The position numbers and the translations under genes are program-made. 64,000 bases of DNA, from assembly GCA_934525405.1 (NCBI GenBank), contig CAKSZF010000001.1, positions 100,554 to 164,553 on the forward strand, in the 5' to 3' direction. Under the pieces are notes generated by a model, which worked only from the letters and a program-made list of their open reading frames with translations, was not told the DNA's origin and did not search any database. Below, piece after piece: positions 27,341 through 35,678 of the stretch. The DNA comes from an uncultured Faecalibacterium sp. (GTDB lineage: Bacteria > Bacillota > Clostridia > Oscillospirales > Ruminococcaceae). Position 1 is the first letter of the stretch, and each line of letters begins with the position of its first letter.

Positions 27341-28369
27341 TTATAAAATAAGCATAGCATCGCCAAAGGAGAAGAAACGGTACTTCTCTGCCACAGCTAC
27401 CTCATAGGCGTGCATGGTCTTTTCGTAGCCGTACAGGGCGGACACCAACATGATCAGGGTACTCTCCGGCAGATGGAAGTTGGTGATCAGACCGTCGATA
27501 CAGTTGAACTTCACCCCCGGGTACAGGAAGATGGAGGTGTTGCCGCTGCAAGCCTTGATCTCGCCGTACTTGGCAGCGGCAGCCTCCAGTGTGCGGCAGC
27601 TGGTGGTGCCCACAGCGATGACCCGGTGGCCTGCGGCCTTGGTCTCGCGGATGCGCCGGGCGGTCTCCTCGCTGATGGAGTACCACTCGCTGTGCATCTT
27701 ATGGTCGGAGATCTCGTCCTCCTGCACAGGTCGAAAGGTGCCCAGACCAACGTGCAGGGTGACCTCGGCAATGCCGACCCCCATGGCGCGGATGGTGTCC
27801 ATCAGCTCCGGGGTAAAGTGCAGCCCGGCGGTGGGAGCAGCTGCGCTGCCCAGCTCCTTGGCATAGACGGTCTGGTACTGGCTCTGATCCTCCAGCTGCT
27901 TTGTGATGTAGGGCGGCAGCGGCATCTTGCCAAATTCATCCAGCTTTTCATAAAGCGTTTCGGTATCATAATAGAATGTAACGTACTTGTTGCCGTCCTC
28001 CATGGTCTCGTCCACCACAGCGGTCAGGCTGCCGTCACCAAAGCTTACCTTCGTGCCGGGCTGCATCCGCTTGCCGGGCTTTGCCAGGCACTCCCACTGG
28101 TCTCCCTTCACCTGCCGCAGCAGCAGCAGCTCGCACACGGCACCGGTAGGCTGCTTGACGCCCACGATGCGGGCGGGCAGCACCTTGGAATTATTCACTA
28201 CCAAAAGATCTCCCGGCTCCAGAAATTCCGGCAGGTCGCGGAATACCTTGTGCCGGATGCTGTCGTCCTTTTGGCTCAGAACCATCAGCCGTGCCGCATC
28301 CCGAGGGGACGCAGGTTCCTGTGCAATGAGCTCTTTGGGTAAATCATACCAAAAATCTTTTTTTAACAT
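27341..28369 (-). CDS. queA: S-adenosylmethionine:tRNA ribosyltransferase-isomerase QueA
   Basis: About 342 aa. Transfers and isomerises the ribosyl group of SAM onto preQ1-tRNA to give epoxyqueuosine. Conserved blocks: LPKELIAQEP at the N-terminus, DLLVVNNSKVLPARI, and GSAAAPTAGLHFTPEL. ATG at 28369 gives the family N-terminus (MLKKDFWYDLP); an ATG at 28378 is also in frame and nearer the GGAAAGG site, so the start may be three codons longer. A longer reading to 28573 runs through the asd promoter and is rejected. Confidence 0.93.
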   Translation of the reverse strand: MLKKDFWYDLPKELIAQEPASPRDAARLMVLSQKDDSIRHKVFRDLPEFLEPGDLLVVNNSKVLPARIVGVKQPTGAVCELLLLRQVKGDQWECLAKPGKRMQPGTKVSFGDGSLTAVVDETMEDGNKYVTFYYDTETLYEKLDEFGKMPLPPYITKQLEDQSQYQTVYAKELGSAAAPTAGLHFTPELMDTIRAMGVGIAEVTLHVGLGTFRPVQEDEISDHKMHSEWYSISEETARRIRETKAAGHRVIAVGTTSCRTLEAAAAKYGEIKACSGNTSIFLYPGVKFNCIDGLITNFHLPESTLIMLVSALYGYEKTMHAYEVAVAEKYRFFSFGDAMLIL

Positions 28370-28393
28370 ACTGTGCATTTGCCTTTCCGATGA

Positions 28394-28423
28394 TTGACAC
28401 GGACAACGTATCAATGATATTAT
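28394..28423 (+). promoter_or_regulatory. Promoter of the asd-dapA-dapB operon
   Basis: TTGACA (28394-28399), an 18-nt spacer and TATTAT (28418-28423). A minus-strand TATAAT (28424-28419) that may serve queA overlaps the same -10 bases, so the two divergent promoters probably compete. Confidence 0.65.
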
Positions 28424-28536
28424 AGAATCTGTATAAACAGTATCTATTATATTGCATTGCTGTCCGGTTTGCAAGCCGTGTTGTGCACAATGATAAGATT
28501 TGCTGTTTGTTTTTTTTGAAAGGAAAGGTGCTGGAA

Positions 28537-29619
28537 ATGGATAGACAGTATAAAGTGGGTATCGTAGGCGCAACTGGTATGGTGGGTCAGCGTTTTGTGA
28601 CTCTGCTTGAGAATCATCCCTGGTTCAAGCTGACCGTGCTGGCTGCATCCGGCCGCAGTGCGGGCAAAAGCTATGAGGATGCAGTGGGCTCCCGCTGGGC
28701 CATGACTACTCCCATGCCGGAGAGCGTGAAGAAGATGACCGTTCTGGACGCTTCCAAGGTAGAGGAAGTTGCTTCGCAGGTGGATTTTGTTTTCTGCGCT
28801 GTCAATATGCCCAAGGACGAGATCAAAGCACTGGAGGAAGCATACGCCAAGGCAGAGTGCCCGGTGGTCTCCAACAACAGTGCCCATCGTTTCACCCCGG
28901 ACGTTCCCATGGTGGTTCCCGAGATCAACGCCGACCATATCGAGATCATCCCTGCCCAGCGTAAGCGTCTGGGCACCAAGCGCGGTTTCATCGCCGTCAA
29001 GTCCAATTGCAGCCTGCAGAGCTATGTGCCCGCCCTGCATCCCCTGATGAAGGACTTTGGCGTGAGTAAGGCACTGGTGTGCACCTATCAGGCCATTTCC
29101 GGCGCTGGTAAGACCTTTGACCGGATGCCTGAAATCGTGGACAACGTGATTCCCTACATCGGCGGCGAGGAGGAAAAGAGCGAGCGCGAGCCGCTGAAGC
29201 TGTGGGGCCACATCGAGGGTGACCAGATCGTCAATGCCGAGAAGCCGGTCATCACTGCACAGTGCTTCCGTGTGCCTGTTTCGGACGGCCACACCGCAGC
29301 CGTGTTCGTAAGCTTTGACAAAAAACCCACCAAGGAGCAGATGCTGGAAGCATGGGCGAATTTCCGCGGCCCTGCACAGGAACTGAACCTGCCCAGCGCT
29401 CCCAAGCAGTTCCTGCACTACTTTACCGAGCCGGATCGTCCGCAGCCCAAGCTGGACCGCAACACCGAGAACGGTATGGCTGTGTGCATCGGCCGTCTGC
29501 GGGAGGATACCCTGTTTGACTACAAGTTTGCCTGCATGAGCCACAACACCCTGCGCGGTGCTGCCGGCGGTGCTGTGCTGCTGGCCGAGCTGCTGGCGGC
29601 GAAGGGCTATATGGACTAA
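28537..29619 (+). CDS. asd: Aspartate-semialdehyde dehydrogenase
   Basis: 360 aa. Reduces aspartyl phosphate to aspartate semialdehyde for lysine, threonine and methionine synthesis. NADP loop GATGMVGQR (11-19), catalytic C158 in SNCSLQ, a His in SDGHTAAVF, and GAGKTFDRMP place it in the archaeal/fungal-type branch. ATG at 28537 with AAAGGAAAGG upstream; a longer frame from 28483 lacks a site. First gene of a diaminopimelate operon. Confidence 0.93.
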   Translation: MDRQYKVGIVGATGMVGQRFVTLLENHPWFKLTVLAASGRSAGKSYEDAVGSRWAMTTPMPESVKKMTVLDASKVEEVASQVDFVFCAVNMPKDEIKALEEAYAKAECPVVSNNSAHRFTPDVPMVVPEINADHIEIIPAQRKRLGTKRGFIAVKSNCSLQSYVPALHPLMKDFGVSKALVCTYQAISGAGKTFDRMPEIVDNVIPYIGGEEEKSEREPLKLWGHIEGDQIVNAEKPVITAQCFRVPVSDGHTAAVFVSFDKKPTKEQMLEAWANFRGPAQELNLPSAPKQFLHYFTEPDRPQPKLDRNTENGMAVCIGRLREDTLFDYKFACMSHNTLRGAAGGAVLLAELLAAKGYMD

Positions 29620-29663
29620 TGCCTGAATTTTTGCGCGATACACGCAGCAAAGGAGTTTTTACT

Positions 29664-30557
29664 ATGAAGAAGCCTGTCTTTACCGGTGCGGGTGTTGCCA
29701 TCATCACCCCGATGTACGAGGACGGAAGCATCAACTTTGACGAGCTGGGCCGCATTATCGAGGATCAGATCGCCCGCCACACCGATGCCATCATCATCTG
29801 CGGCACCACTGGCGAGTGTTCTACCATGACCGATGAGGAGCAGCTGGCCGCCATCAAGTTCACCGTGGATACGGTCAATCACCGCATACCGGTCATTGCC
29901 GGTGCCGGCTCGAACGATACCGACCACGGCTGCGCACTGGCAGCAAAGTCTGCCGCCTGCGGTGCCGATGCCCTGCTGATGGTCACCCCCTACTACAACA
30001 AGACCTCGCAGGCCGGTCTGGTGGCGCACTTTACCGCCATGGCTGAGGCCGGCGGCATCCCGGTCATCCTGTACAATGTGCCCTCCCGCACGGGTCTGAA
30101 CATTGCACCCGAGACTGCTCTGGAGCTGAGCAAGCACCCGCTCATCAACGGCATCAAGGAGGCCTCCGGCAACATTTCTCAGGTGGCCAAGGTGGCTGCA
30201 CTGTGCGGTGATGCGCTGAACATCTACTCTGGTAACGACGATCAGGTGGTTCCCCTGCTGGCACTGGGCGGCAAGGGTGTCATCAGCGTGGTGTCCAATG
30301 TTGCGCCGGAACTGGTGCATAACTGCTGTCAGGCTTTCTTTGACAGAGACACCGCCAAGGCCTGCGCTTTGCAGCTGGAAATGCTGCCGCTGGAGGAGGC
30401 TCTGTTCTGCGAGGTGAACCCCATTCCGGTCAAGTATGCCATGAACGTGCTGGGCTGGAACGCAGGCGAATGCCGTCTGCCGCTGGTAGAGCCCAGCGAT
30501 GCCCACAAGGCAAAGATCGAGCAGGCTCTGCAGGCTGCAGGTCTGATCAAGGAATAA
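29664..30557 (+). CDS. dapA: 4-hydroxy-tetrahydrodipicolinate synthase
   Basis: 297 aa. Condenses pyruvate with aspartate semialdehyde. Schiff-base lysine K165 (NGIKEASGN), Tyr137 (ILYNVPSRTG) and the GTTGE motif (47-51) are all present. ATG at 29664 has AAAGGAG 9 nt upstream; a longer frame from 29619 directly abuts the asd stop but lacks this support. Confidence 0.95.
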   Translation: MKKPVFTGAGVAIITPMYEDGSINFDELGRIIEDQIARHTDAIIICGTTGECSTMTDEEQLAAIKFTVDTVNHRIPVIAGAGSNDTDHGCALAAKSAACGADALLMVTPYYNKTSQAGLVAHFTAMAEAGGIPVILYNVPSRTGLNIAPETALELSKHPLINGIKEASGNISQVAKVAALCGDALNIYSGNDDQVVPLLALGGKGVISVVSNVAPELVHNCCQAFFDRDTAKACALQLEMLPLEEALFCEVNPIPVKYAMNVLGWNAGECRLPLVEPSDAHKAKIEQALQAAGLIKE

Positions 30558-30568
30558 CAACAGCGTAC

Positions 30569-30602
30569 AGAATGCCCGGGATCTTCAGCTTCCGGGCATT
30601 CT
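30569..30602 (+). terminator. Hairpin between dapA and dapB
   Basis: AGAATGCCCGG (30569-30579) pairs with CCGGGCATTCT (30592-30602). No T-run follows, so it is more likely an RNA-processing or stability element than a full terminator. Confidence 0.5.
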
Positions 30603-30630
30603 GCCATATTATAGAAATGAGGAAACAGCA

Positions 30631-31389
30631 ATGACAGAGATCGTGATTCAGGGTATTGGTGGCCGCATGGGCCATGTGCTGTGCGATATGATCGCACAGC
30701 GGGAGGACTGCTGTGTGGTGGCCGGTATCGATATGAAGGACGGCGAGCAAAACGGCATTCCGGTCTACGACAGTCTGGAAAAGCTGAACGGCAAGGGCGA
30801 TGTGATCATCGACTTCAGTTCCCCTGCCGCAGTGGAAAAGGCATTGCCCTACTGCCAGACCCACAAGCTGCCCATCGTGGTGTGCACCACCGGCCTTTCG
30901 GAGGAGCTGCAGCTGAAGGTAGTGCAGCTGTCCCGCAGCGTTCCGGTGTTCAAGAGCGCCAATATGTCCATGGGCATCAATGTACTGGCAGAGCTGTGCA
31001 AGCGCGCCTCTGCTGTGCTGGGCATCAACTATGATATCGAGATCGTGGAGCAGCATCACCACAACAAGCTGGATGCCCCCAGCGGAACGGCACTGATGCT
31101 GGCCGACGCCATCAACGAGGAAAATAACGGCGCGTACCATTATGTGTACGACCGCTCCTCCGTGCGCCAGAAGCGTGACCCGAAGGAGATCGGCATCAGC
31201 TCTGTGCGCGGCGGCAGCATCGTGGGCGACCACGAGGTGCTGTTCTGCGGCCCGGACGAGGTGATCACCCTGCGGCATACCGCCTACTCCCGCAGCATCT
31301 TTGCCAACGGCGCAGTGAATGCTGCGGTCTATCTGGCTAAAAAGGAGCCGGGTCTGTACGATATGGGCGATCTGATCGCTGCACTCTGA
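30631..31389 (+). CDS. dapB: 4-hydroxy-tetrahydrodipicolinate reductase
   Basis: 252 aa. NAD(P)H-dependent next step of the lysine and cell-wall diaminopimelate pathway. Rossmann loop IQGIGGRMG (6-14) and the catalytic EQHHHNKLDAPSGTA stretch near residue 140 are intact. GAGGAAA precedes the ATG. Completes asd-dapA-dapB; no dapL/dapD/dapF or lysA is in the window. Confidence 0.95.
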   Translation: MTEIVIQGIGGRMGHVLCDMIAQREDCCVVAGIDMKDGEQNGIPVYDSLEKLNGKGDVIIDFSSPAAVEKALPYCQTHKLPIVVCTTGLSEELQLKVVQLSRSVPVFKSANMSMGINVLAELCKRASAVLGINYDIEIVEQHHHNKLDAPSGTALMLADAINEENNGAYHYVYDRSSVRQKRDPKEIGISSVRGGSIVGDHEVLFCGPDEVITLRHTAYSRSIFANGAVNAAVYLAKKEPGLYDMGDLIAAL

Positions 31390-31431
31390 AAAACGAGCTG
31401 CTCCGGCATACGCCGGGAGAAGAGGTGAACG

Positions 31432-32730
31432 ATGAAGAAGGAGCCTTTAAAGCGGCGGCGTCCGGCTGCCCGTAAGCGCGGACGAAAGCAAACGCTCCGA
31501 GCGATGGTGCTGTCAGTTCTGACGGTGAGCGTGATTGCACTGTGTCTGGGAATCTGGACAAAGCTGCCGGGAGAAGATGTACCGGTGGGCGGCATCGAGC
31601 CGCCGAAGGATGCGCTATCCCCTGCTTCATCCGTTGCTACCCCGGAGCCAGAGCCCGAACCACAGCCTGTGGTGGAAACGATCCGGTTCTCCGCAACGGG
31701 AGACAACCTGATCCATGCCCCTATCTATAAACAGGCCGCCCGCCGGGCAGGCGAAGATGGAAAGTACAGCTTTGATTACTGCTATGAACATATCGCCCCT
31801 TTCTATGCCGAGCAGGATGTGAACTGGATCAATCAGGAGACCCTTTGCAGCGACACTCTTGCACCCTCCACCTACCCCAGCTTTTCCACCCCCGGGGACT
31901 GTGCGCGGGCACTGTACCGCGCCGGAGTGCGGGTGTTCAGCTTGTCCAATAACCACACCTACGATAAAGGTGCATCCGGCATTGCGGCTACGCTGCAATT
32001 CTGGGAGTCCATGCCGGAGGATGTGGTCACCACCGGTCTGTGGTGCGGCGAAGAGGACTACGACCGGATTCCGCTGCAAACCGTCAACGGTGTGACCATC
32101 GCCTATCTCTCCTACACCGAGCACACCAACGGCATCCGCCAGAACAAGAATATGATAGCCAATGTCATCTACACAAGCCAGACCGATGTGATCGAGCGGC
32201 AGGTGCGCTTGGCGCGTCAGCAGGCAGACTTTGTGGTGGTTGGGGTTCACTGGGGAGTAGAGGACAGCCACGCCATCGTGGACAGCCAGCGCACACTGGC
32301 GCAGAATCTGGCAGACTGGGGTGCGGATGTTATTGTGGGCACACACCCCCATGTATTGCAGGATGCCCAGTGGCTTACCGCAGCAGATGGGCGGCGAAGC
32401 TTTGTCGCCTTTTCGCTGGGCAATTTTCTCAGCACCCAGAGCCGCCCGGATCAGTTGGTGGGTGCCATTCTGACCTTGCAGCTGCAAAAGACCACCCAGC
32501 CGAATGGCTCAGTACAGTGTGAAGTGCTTGCGCCGCAGCTGCACCCCACCGTGACCCATTATGATGCCGGAAAATCCAACGTGCGCACCTATTTTTTGTG
32601 CGATTACACGCAGGAATTGGCAGCAGCGCATGGTGTGCGGGCAAATTATTCTGATTTCAGCCTTGACAGGATACAAAAAATCGCGCAAAATAATATCAGC
32701 GAATCCTTTTTATCGCAAGACAAAAATTAG
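31432..32730 (+). CDS. CapA family protein (poly-gamma-glutamate synthesis type metallophosphatase fold)
   Basis: 432 aa. Basic N-terminus, one membrane anchor (about 23-43), a Pro/Glu linker, then a PGA_cap domain: FSATGDNLIH, LSNNHTYDKG, GVHWGVEDS and IVGTHPHVLQD are the conserved metal-site blocks. The domain probably faces outside the membrane. Family members include CapA of capsule synthesis, but most lone copies are uncharacterised hydrolases. It follows dapB by 42 bases and may share the transcript. Confidence 0.8.
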   Translation: MKKEPLKRRRPAARKRGRKQTLRAMVLSVLTVSVIALCLGIWTKLPGEDVPVGGIEPPKDALSPASSVATPEPEPEPQPVVETIRFSATGDNLIHAPIYKQAARRAGEDGKYSFDYCYEHIAPFYAEQDVNWINQETLCSDTLAPSTYPSFSTPGDCARALYRAGVRVFSLSNNHTYDKGASGIAATLQFWESMPEDVVTTGLWCGEEDYDRIPLQTVNGVTIAYLSYTEHTNGIRQNKNMIANVIYTSQTDVIERQVRLARQQADFVVVGVHWGVEDSHAIVDSQRTLAQNLADWGADVIVGTHPHVLQDAQWLTAADGRRSFVAFSLGNFLSTQSRPDQLVGAILTLQLQKTTQPNGSVQCEVLAPQLHPTVTHYDAGKSNVRTYFLCDYTQELAAAHGVRANYSDFSLDRIQKIAQNNISESFLSQDKN

Positions 32731-32760
32731 CGCAACCTGAAAACAGCGTATTTGCGATAT

Positions 32761-32802
32761 GCAATTCAACGCTGTTGCTGTTGCATTAAAAAGTTGAATT
32801 GC
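32761..32802. repeat. 10-bp inverted repeat between capA-like and ACT genes
   Basis: GCAATTCAAC (32761-32770) and GTTGAATTGC (32793-32802), with a GCGAT motif outside each arm. No T-run follows. It could be an operator or an mRNA structure upstream of the ACT gene. Confidence 0.5.
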
Positions 32803-32873
32803 GATAGCACTTACATAAAAATGTGAAATGATTGAGTGTTGTCCGGCAACCCGGGCAGAACGGAGGACTTTTT

Positions 32874-33341
32874 ATGTACGGAGTATCGAAGATCAATATC
32901 GAGACTGACCTGATGATGATCAGTGTACAGGACGTAGCGTTCCGGGGCAACAGTCTGTCCCGGTATCTGGATATCTTTGCAGAGACCGGCGTGGTAGTGG
33001 ACATGATCAGCCAGAGCGCTCCCCACGGCACTACCATTGATTTCAGCTTTACCGCATCCAGCAGTGATCTGCCGCTGGTGATGAAGGCAATCTCGGCAGC
33101 AAATCTGGACAAGGACGCCAAGGCATCTCCCCTGATCAGTGTGGGTTATTCCAAGCTGAATCTGTTCGGCGAGGATATGGTCACCAGCTGCGGCGTGGCT
33201 GCGCGGGCGCTGAATGCGCTGGCTATGGCTGGTATCGAGGTGCTGCTGATCACTACCAGCGATCTGGATATTTCTCTGCTCGTCCACGCTGAAAACGAGG
33301 ACGCCGCCTACGAGGCACTGAAAAAGGCATACGAGCTGTAA
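32874..33341 (+). CDS. Orphan aspartokinase-type ACT domain protein
   Basis: 155 aa, no kinase domain. Two ACT-like halves; the second reads CGVAARALNALAMAGIEVLLITTSDLDISLLV, close to the regulatory end of aspartokinases. ATG at 32874 follows CGGAGG. Placed after asd-dapA-dapB, it may sense lysine or threonine or bind an aspartokinase encoded elsewhere. Binding partner and ligand are unknown. Confidence 0.75.
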   Translation: MYGVSKINIETDLMMISVQDVAFRGNSLSRYLDIFAETGVVVDMISQSAPHGTTIDFSFTASSSDLPLVMKAISAANLDKDAKASPLISVGYSKLNLFGEDMVTSCGVAARALNALAMAGIEVLLITTSDLDISLLVHAENEDAAYEALKKAYEL

Positions 33342-33354
33342 CAGCAATCAACCG

Positions 33355-33391
33355 GGGCCGGAGGGACAGTTTTCCTTTCGGCCCTGTTTTT
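33355..33391 (+). terminator. Terminator after the ACT gene
   Basis: GGGCCG (33355-33360) pairs with CGGCCC (33379-33384), with inner GGAGGG/CCTTT pairing and a following TGTTTTT. Confidence 0.75.
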
Positions 33392-33458
33392 GCGAAATGC
33401 ACAGAAATCAGTAAAGCATCGCCATGGCAGTTTCCCTGCCGAAGGAAGGAAACTCGGA

Positions 33459-34019
33459 ATGAAAGAACCTGCTACTATTATGCACGGCATCCGGCAGCGG
33501 CTGCTGGCACATTTTGAGAAAAACCCGCCGCCGCTTGCCCCGGAAGAAGCCACTCCTGCGGAGAGTGGGCAGCTGCTCTATGCGCCGGTCACCGGACGCA
33601 TCCGAGCACTGACCCGGATCAAGGATCCGGTATTCTCCAGTGAGGTGCTGGGCAAAGGCTGCGCCATCGAGCCCAGCTGCGGCGAGGTGGTAGCGCCCGC
33701 AGACGGCATCGTGAAAAAGATCGCCAAGGCCCACCACGCCGTCAGCCTGCTGTGCGATAACGGGCTGGAGGTGCTCATCCATGTTGGCATGGACACCGTG
33801 GAGCTGAAAGGCAAAGGCTATGAGCTGTTTGTACAGGCTGGCGACCATGTGCAGAAGGGGCAGCTGCTTTTCCGGTTCGATCTGCAGGCCATTGCAGCGG
33901 CAGGCTACACGCTGACCACTCCGGTGATCGTGACCAACAGCAGCCGGTTTGCACGGATAGAGCCTTTGCTCTCCGGCCGGGTAACTGCCGGGCAGCAGCT
34001 GCTGCGCGTCAAAATGTAA
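33459..34019 (+). CDS. PTS glucose-type IIA domain protein (Crr-like)
   Basis: 186 aa. Stand-alone EIIA-Glc type phosphocarrier. The phospho-accepting His lies in EVLIHVGMDTVELKG (His near residue 131); the partner His is in HHAVSLL. An N-terminal tail of about 40 residues precedes the domain. ATG at 33459 has AAGGAAGG upstream. No EIIBC partner is in the window, so it probably serves several PTS permeases or regulation. Confidence 0.86.
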   Translation: MKEPATIMHGIRQRLLAHFEKNPPPLAPEEATPAESGQLLYAPVTGRIRALTRIKDPVFSSEVLGKGCAIEPSCGEVVAPADGIVKKIAKAHHAVSLLCDNGLEVLIHVGMDTVELKGKGYELFVQAGDHVQKGQLLFRFDLQAIAAAGYTLTTPVIVTNSSRFARIEPLLSGRVTAGQQLLRVKM

Positions 34020-34023
34020 AAAA

Positions 34024-34057
34024 TGGGCCAGAAACGCCTGCGGACGTTTCTGGCCCA
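34024..34057. terminator. Bidirectional terminator between the IIA gene and tyrS
   Basis: TGGGCCAGAAACG (34024-34036) pairs perfectly with CGTTTCTGGCCCA (34045-34057). Short T/A-rich tracts flank both sides between two convergent genes. Confidence 0.85.
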
Positions 34058-34075
34058 TAAATTTTATAATGCTAT

Positions 34076-35296
34076 TTACAGCGTTACCTTGTGGTAGATC
34101 TTTTTACCCTTCTTGATGACGATACCCTTGGCCAGCTGCTCTGCAGTAAAGCTGACAGTGGGAGCAGCGACTTTTTCGCCGTCTGCCAACACACCGCCCT
34201 GCACCACCAGACGGCGTGCCTCGCCGTTGGAGGCAGCCAGACCGGCCTTGACCATCAGGGTCAGGATGCCGATGGCGCCATCCGTCAGGTCAGCCTCGGT
34301 CAGCTGGGTGCTGGGCATGTGCTCAGTATCCATCGCGTTGCCGCTGAACAGTGCACGGGCAGCGTTCTGAGCCTTCTCGGCCTCTTCCTTGCCATGCACC
34401 ATGCTGGTCATCTCGTAGGCAAGAATCTCCTTGGCCTCGTTCAGGCGCTGATCCTGCCAAGTGCTCATCTCTTCGATCTGCTCCAGCGGCAGGAAGGTGA
34501 GCATACGGATGCACTTCATCACATCGGCATCGCCCACGTTGCGCCAGTACTGGTAGAACTCGAAGGGACTGGTCTTGTTGGGGTCCAGCCAGACAGCGTT
34601 ACCGGCGGTTTTACCCATCTTCTTGCCCTGAGAGTCGGTCAGCAGGGTCACAGTCATAGCGTAGGCATCCTTGCCCAGCTTGCGGCGGATCAGCTCGGTG
34701 CCGCCCAGCATATTGCTCCACTGGTCATCGCCGCCGAACTGCATATTGCAGCCGTAGTGCTGGAACATGTAGTAGAAGTCGTAGCTCTGCATGATCATGT
34801 AGTTGAATTCTAAGAAGGACAGACCCTTCTCCATGCGCTGCTTGTAGCACTCGGCGCGCAGCATATTGTTCACGGAGAAGCAGGCACCTACCTCGCGCAG
34901 AAGTTCAACGTAGTTCAGGTCCAGCAGCCAGTCGGCGTTGTTCACCATCAGAGCCTTGCCCTCAGAGAAATCAATAAACTTTTCCATCTGCTTTTTAAAG
35001 CAGGCAGCATTGTGGGCAATATCGTCCTTGGTCAGCATCTTGCGCATATCGGTGCGACCGGAGGGATCACCGATCATAGTAGTGCCGCCACCGATCAGGG
35101 CGATGGGCTTGTTGCCTGCCAGCTGCAGGCGCTTCATCAGGGTCAGCGCCAGAAAATGGCCGGCAGTCAGGCTGTCGGCGGTGCAGTCAAAGCCGATGTA
35201 AAAGGTGGCCTTGCCGTTGTTGATCAGATCAATGATCTCTTCATCAGTGATCTGAGCTACCAGACCGCGGGCTTTCAGTTCTTCGTACAGCGTCAT
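34076..35296 (-). CDS. tyrS: Tyrosyl-tRNA synthetase
   Basis: 406 aa. Class I enzyme with the HIGH-like TAGHF, IGDPSGR, the tyrosine pocket YNYMIMQSYDF-type region, KMGKTAGNAVWLD (KMSKS loop) and a C-terminal S4 domain. ATG at 35296 has AGGAGG 8 nt upstream. Controlled by the T-box leader at 35331-35618. Confidence 0.95.
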   Translation of the reverse strand: MTLYEELKARGLVAQITDEEIIDLINNGKATFYIGFDCTADSLTAGHFLALTLMKRLQLAGNKPIALIGGGTTMIGDPSGRTDMRKMLTKDDIAHNAACFKKQMEKFIDFSEGKALMVNNADWLLDLNYVELLREVGACFSVNNMLRAECYKQRMEKGLSFLEFNYMIMQSYDFYYMFQHYGCNMQFGGDDQWSNMLGGTELIRRKLGKDAYAMTVTLLTDSQGKKMGKTAGNAVWLDPNKTSPFEFYQYWRNVGDADVMKCIRMLTFLPLEQIEEMSTWQDQRLNEAKEILAYEMTSMVHGKEEAEKAQNAARALFSGNAMDTEHMPSTQLTEADLTDGAIGILTLMVKAGLAASNGEARRLVVQGGVLADGEKVAAPTVSFTAEQLAKGIVIKKGKKIYHKVTL

Positions 35297-35330
35297 GGGA
35301 AAAACCTCCTGTTTTTGGGGCAGAGGAAAC

Positions 35331-35618
35331 AAAAAACGCCCTCTGCCAAAATTGAATTTGGCAGAGGGCGAGATAACTTCGCGGTACCACCTCTGTTTGC
35401 CGCTTCCTCACGAAAGCGGCCTTACGAGTGCACACCCCAGAGTAGAGTGACACTCCTGCGTCTTTAACGCTCGCACGCGGCACAGCCTACTAGCTTTACG
35501 CATTCAGCCTTGCAGCTCCGGGAGGTATTTCTCCTGCTGTTCTGTGATCCCTTGCACCGACCGGGACTTCTCTGGACAGAACGCTTCAGGGTACTTGTTC
35601 CCTTCATCGCCATTAACA
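35331..35618 (-). promoter_or_regulatory. Tyrosyl T-box leader
   Basis: Read on minus. The specifier loop contains UAC (35527-35525) between GGAG and CTCC arms. The T-box itself is AGGTGGTACCGCG (35392-35380). The terminator stem CGCCCTCTGCCAAA/TTTGGCAGAGGGCG (35370-35337) is followed by six T (35336-35331). Uncharged tRNA-Tyr should bind the specifier and the T-box and free tyrS transcription. Confidence 0.92.
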
Positions 35619-35624
35619 ATGCCT

Positions 35625-35653
35625 ACTCTATCACAAGACTGCCGCCTTGTCAA
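35625..35653 (-). promoter_or_regulatory. tyrS promoter
   Basis: On minus: TTGACA (35653-35648), a 17-nt spacer and TAGAGT (35630-35625), placed right for the T-box 5' end. Confidence 0.72.
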
Positions 35654-35678
35654 GAGCTGTCTTTTTTGCAAAAACGAA

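Noticed and set aside
28483..28536. N-terminal extension of asd
   Set aside because: The ribosome site AAAGGAAAGG directly precedes ATG 28537, and the family N-terminus begins there.
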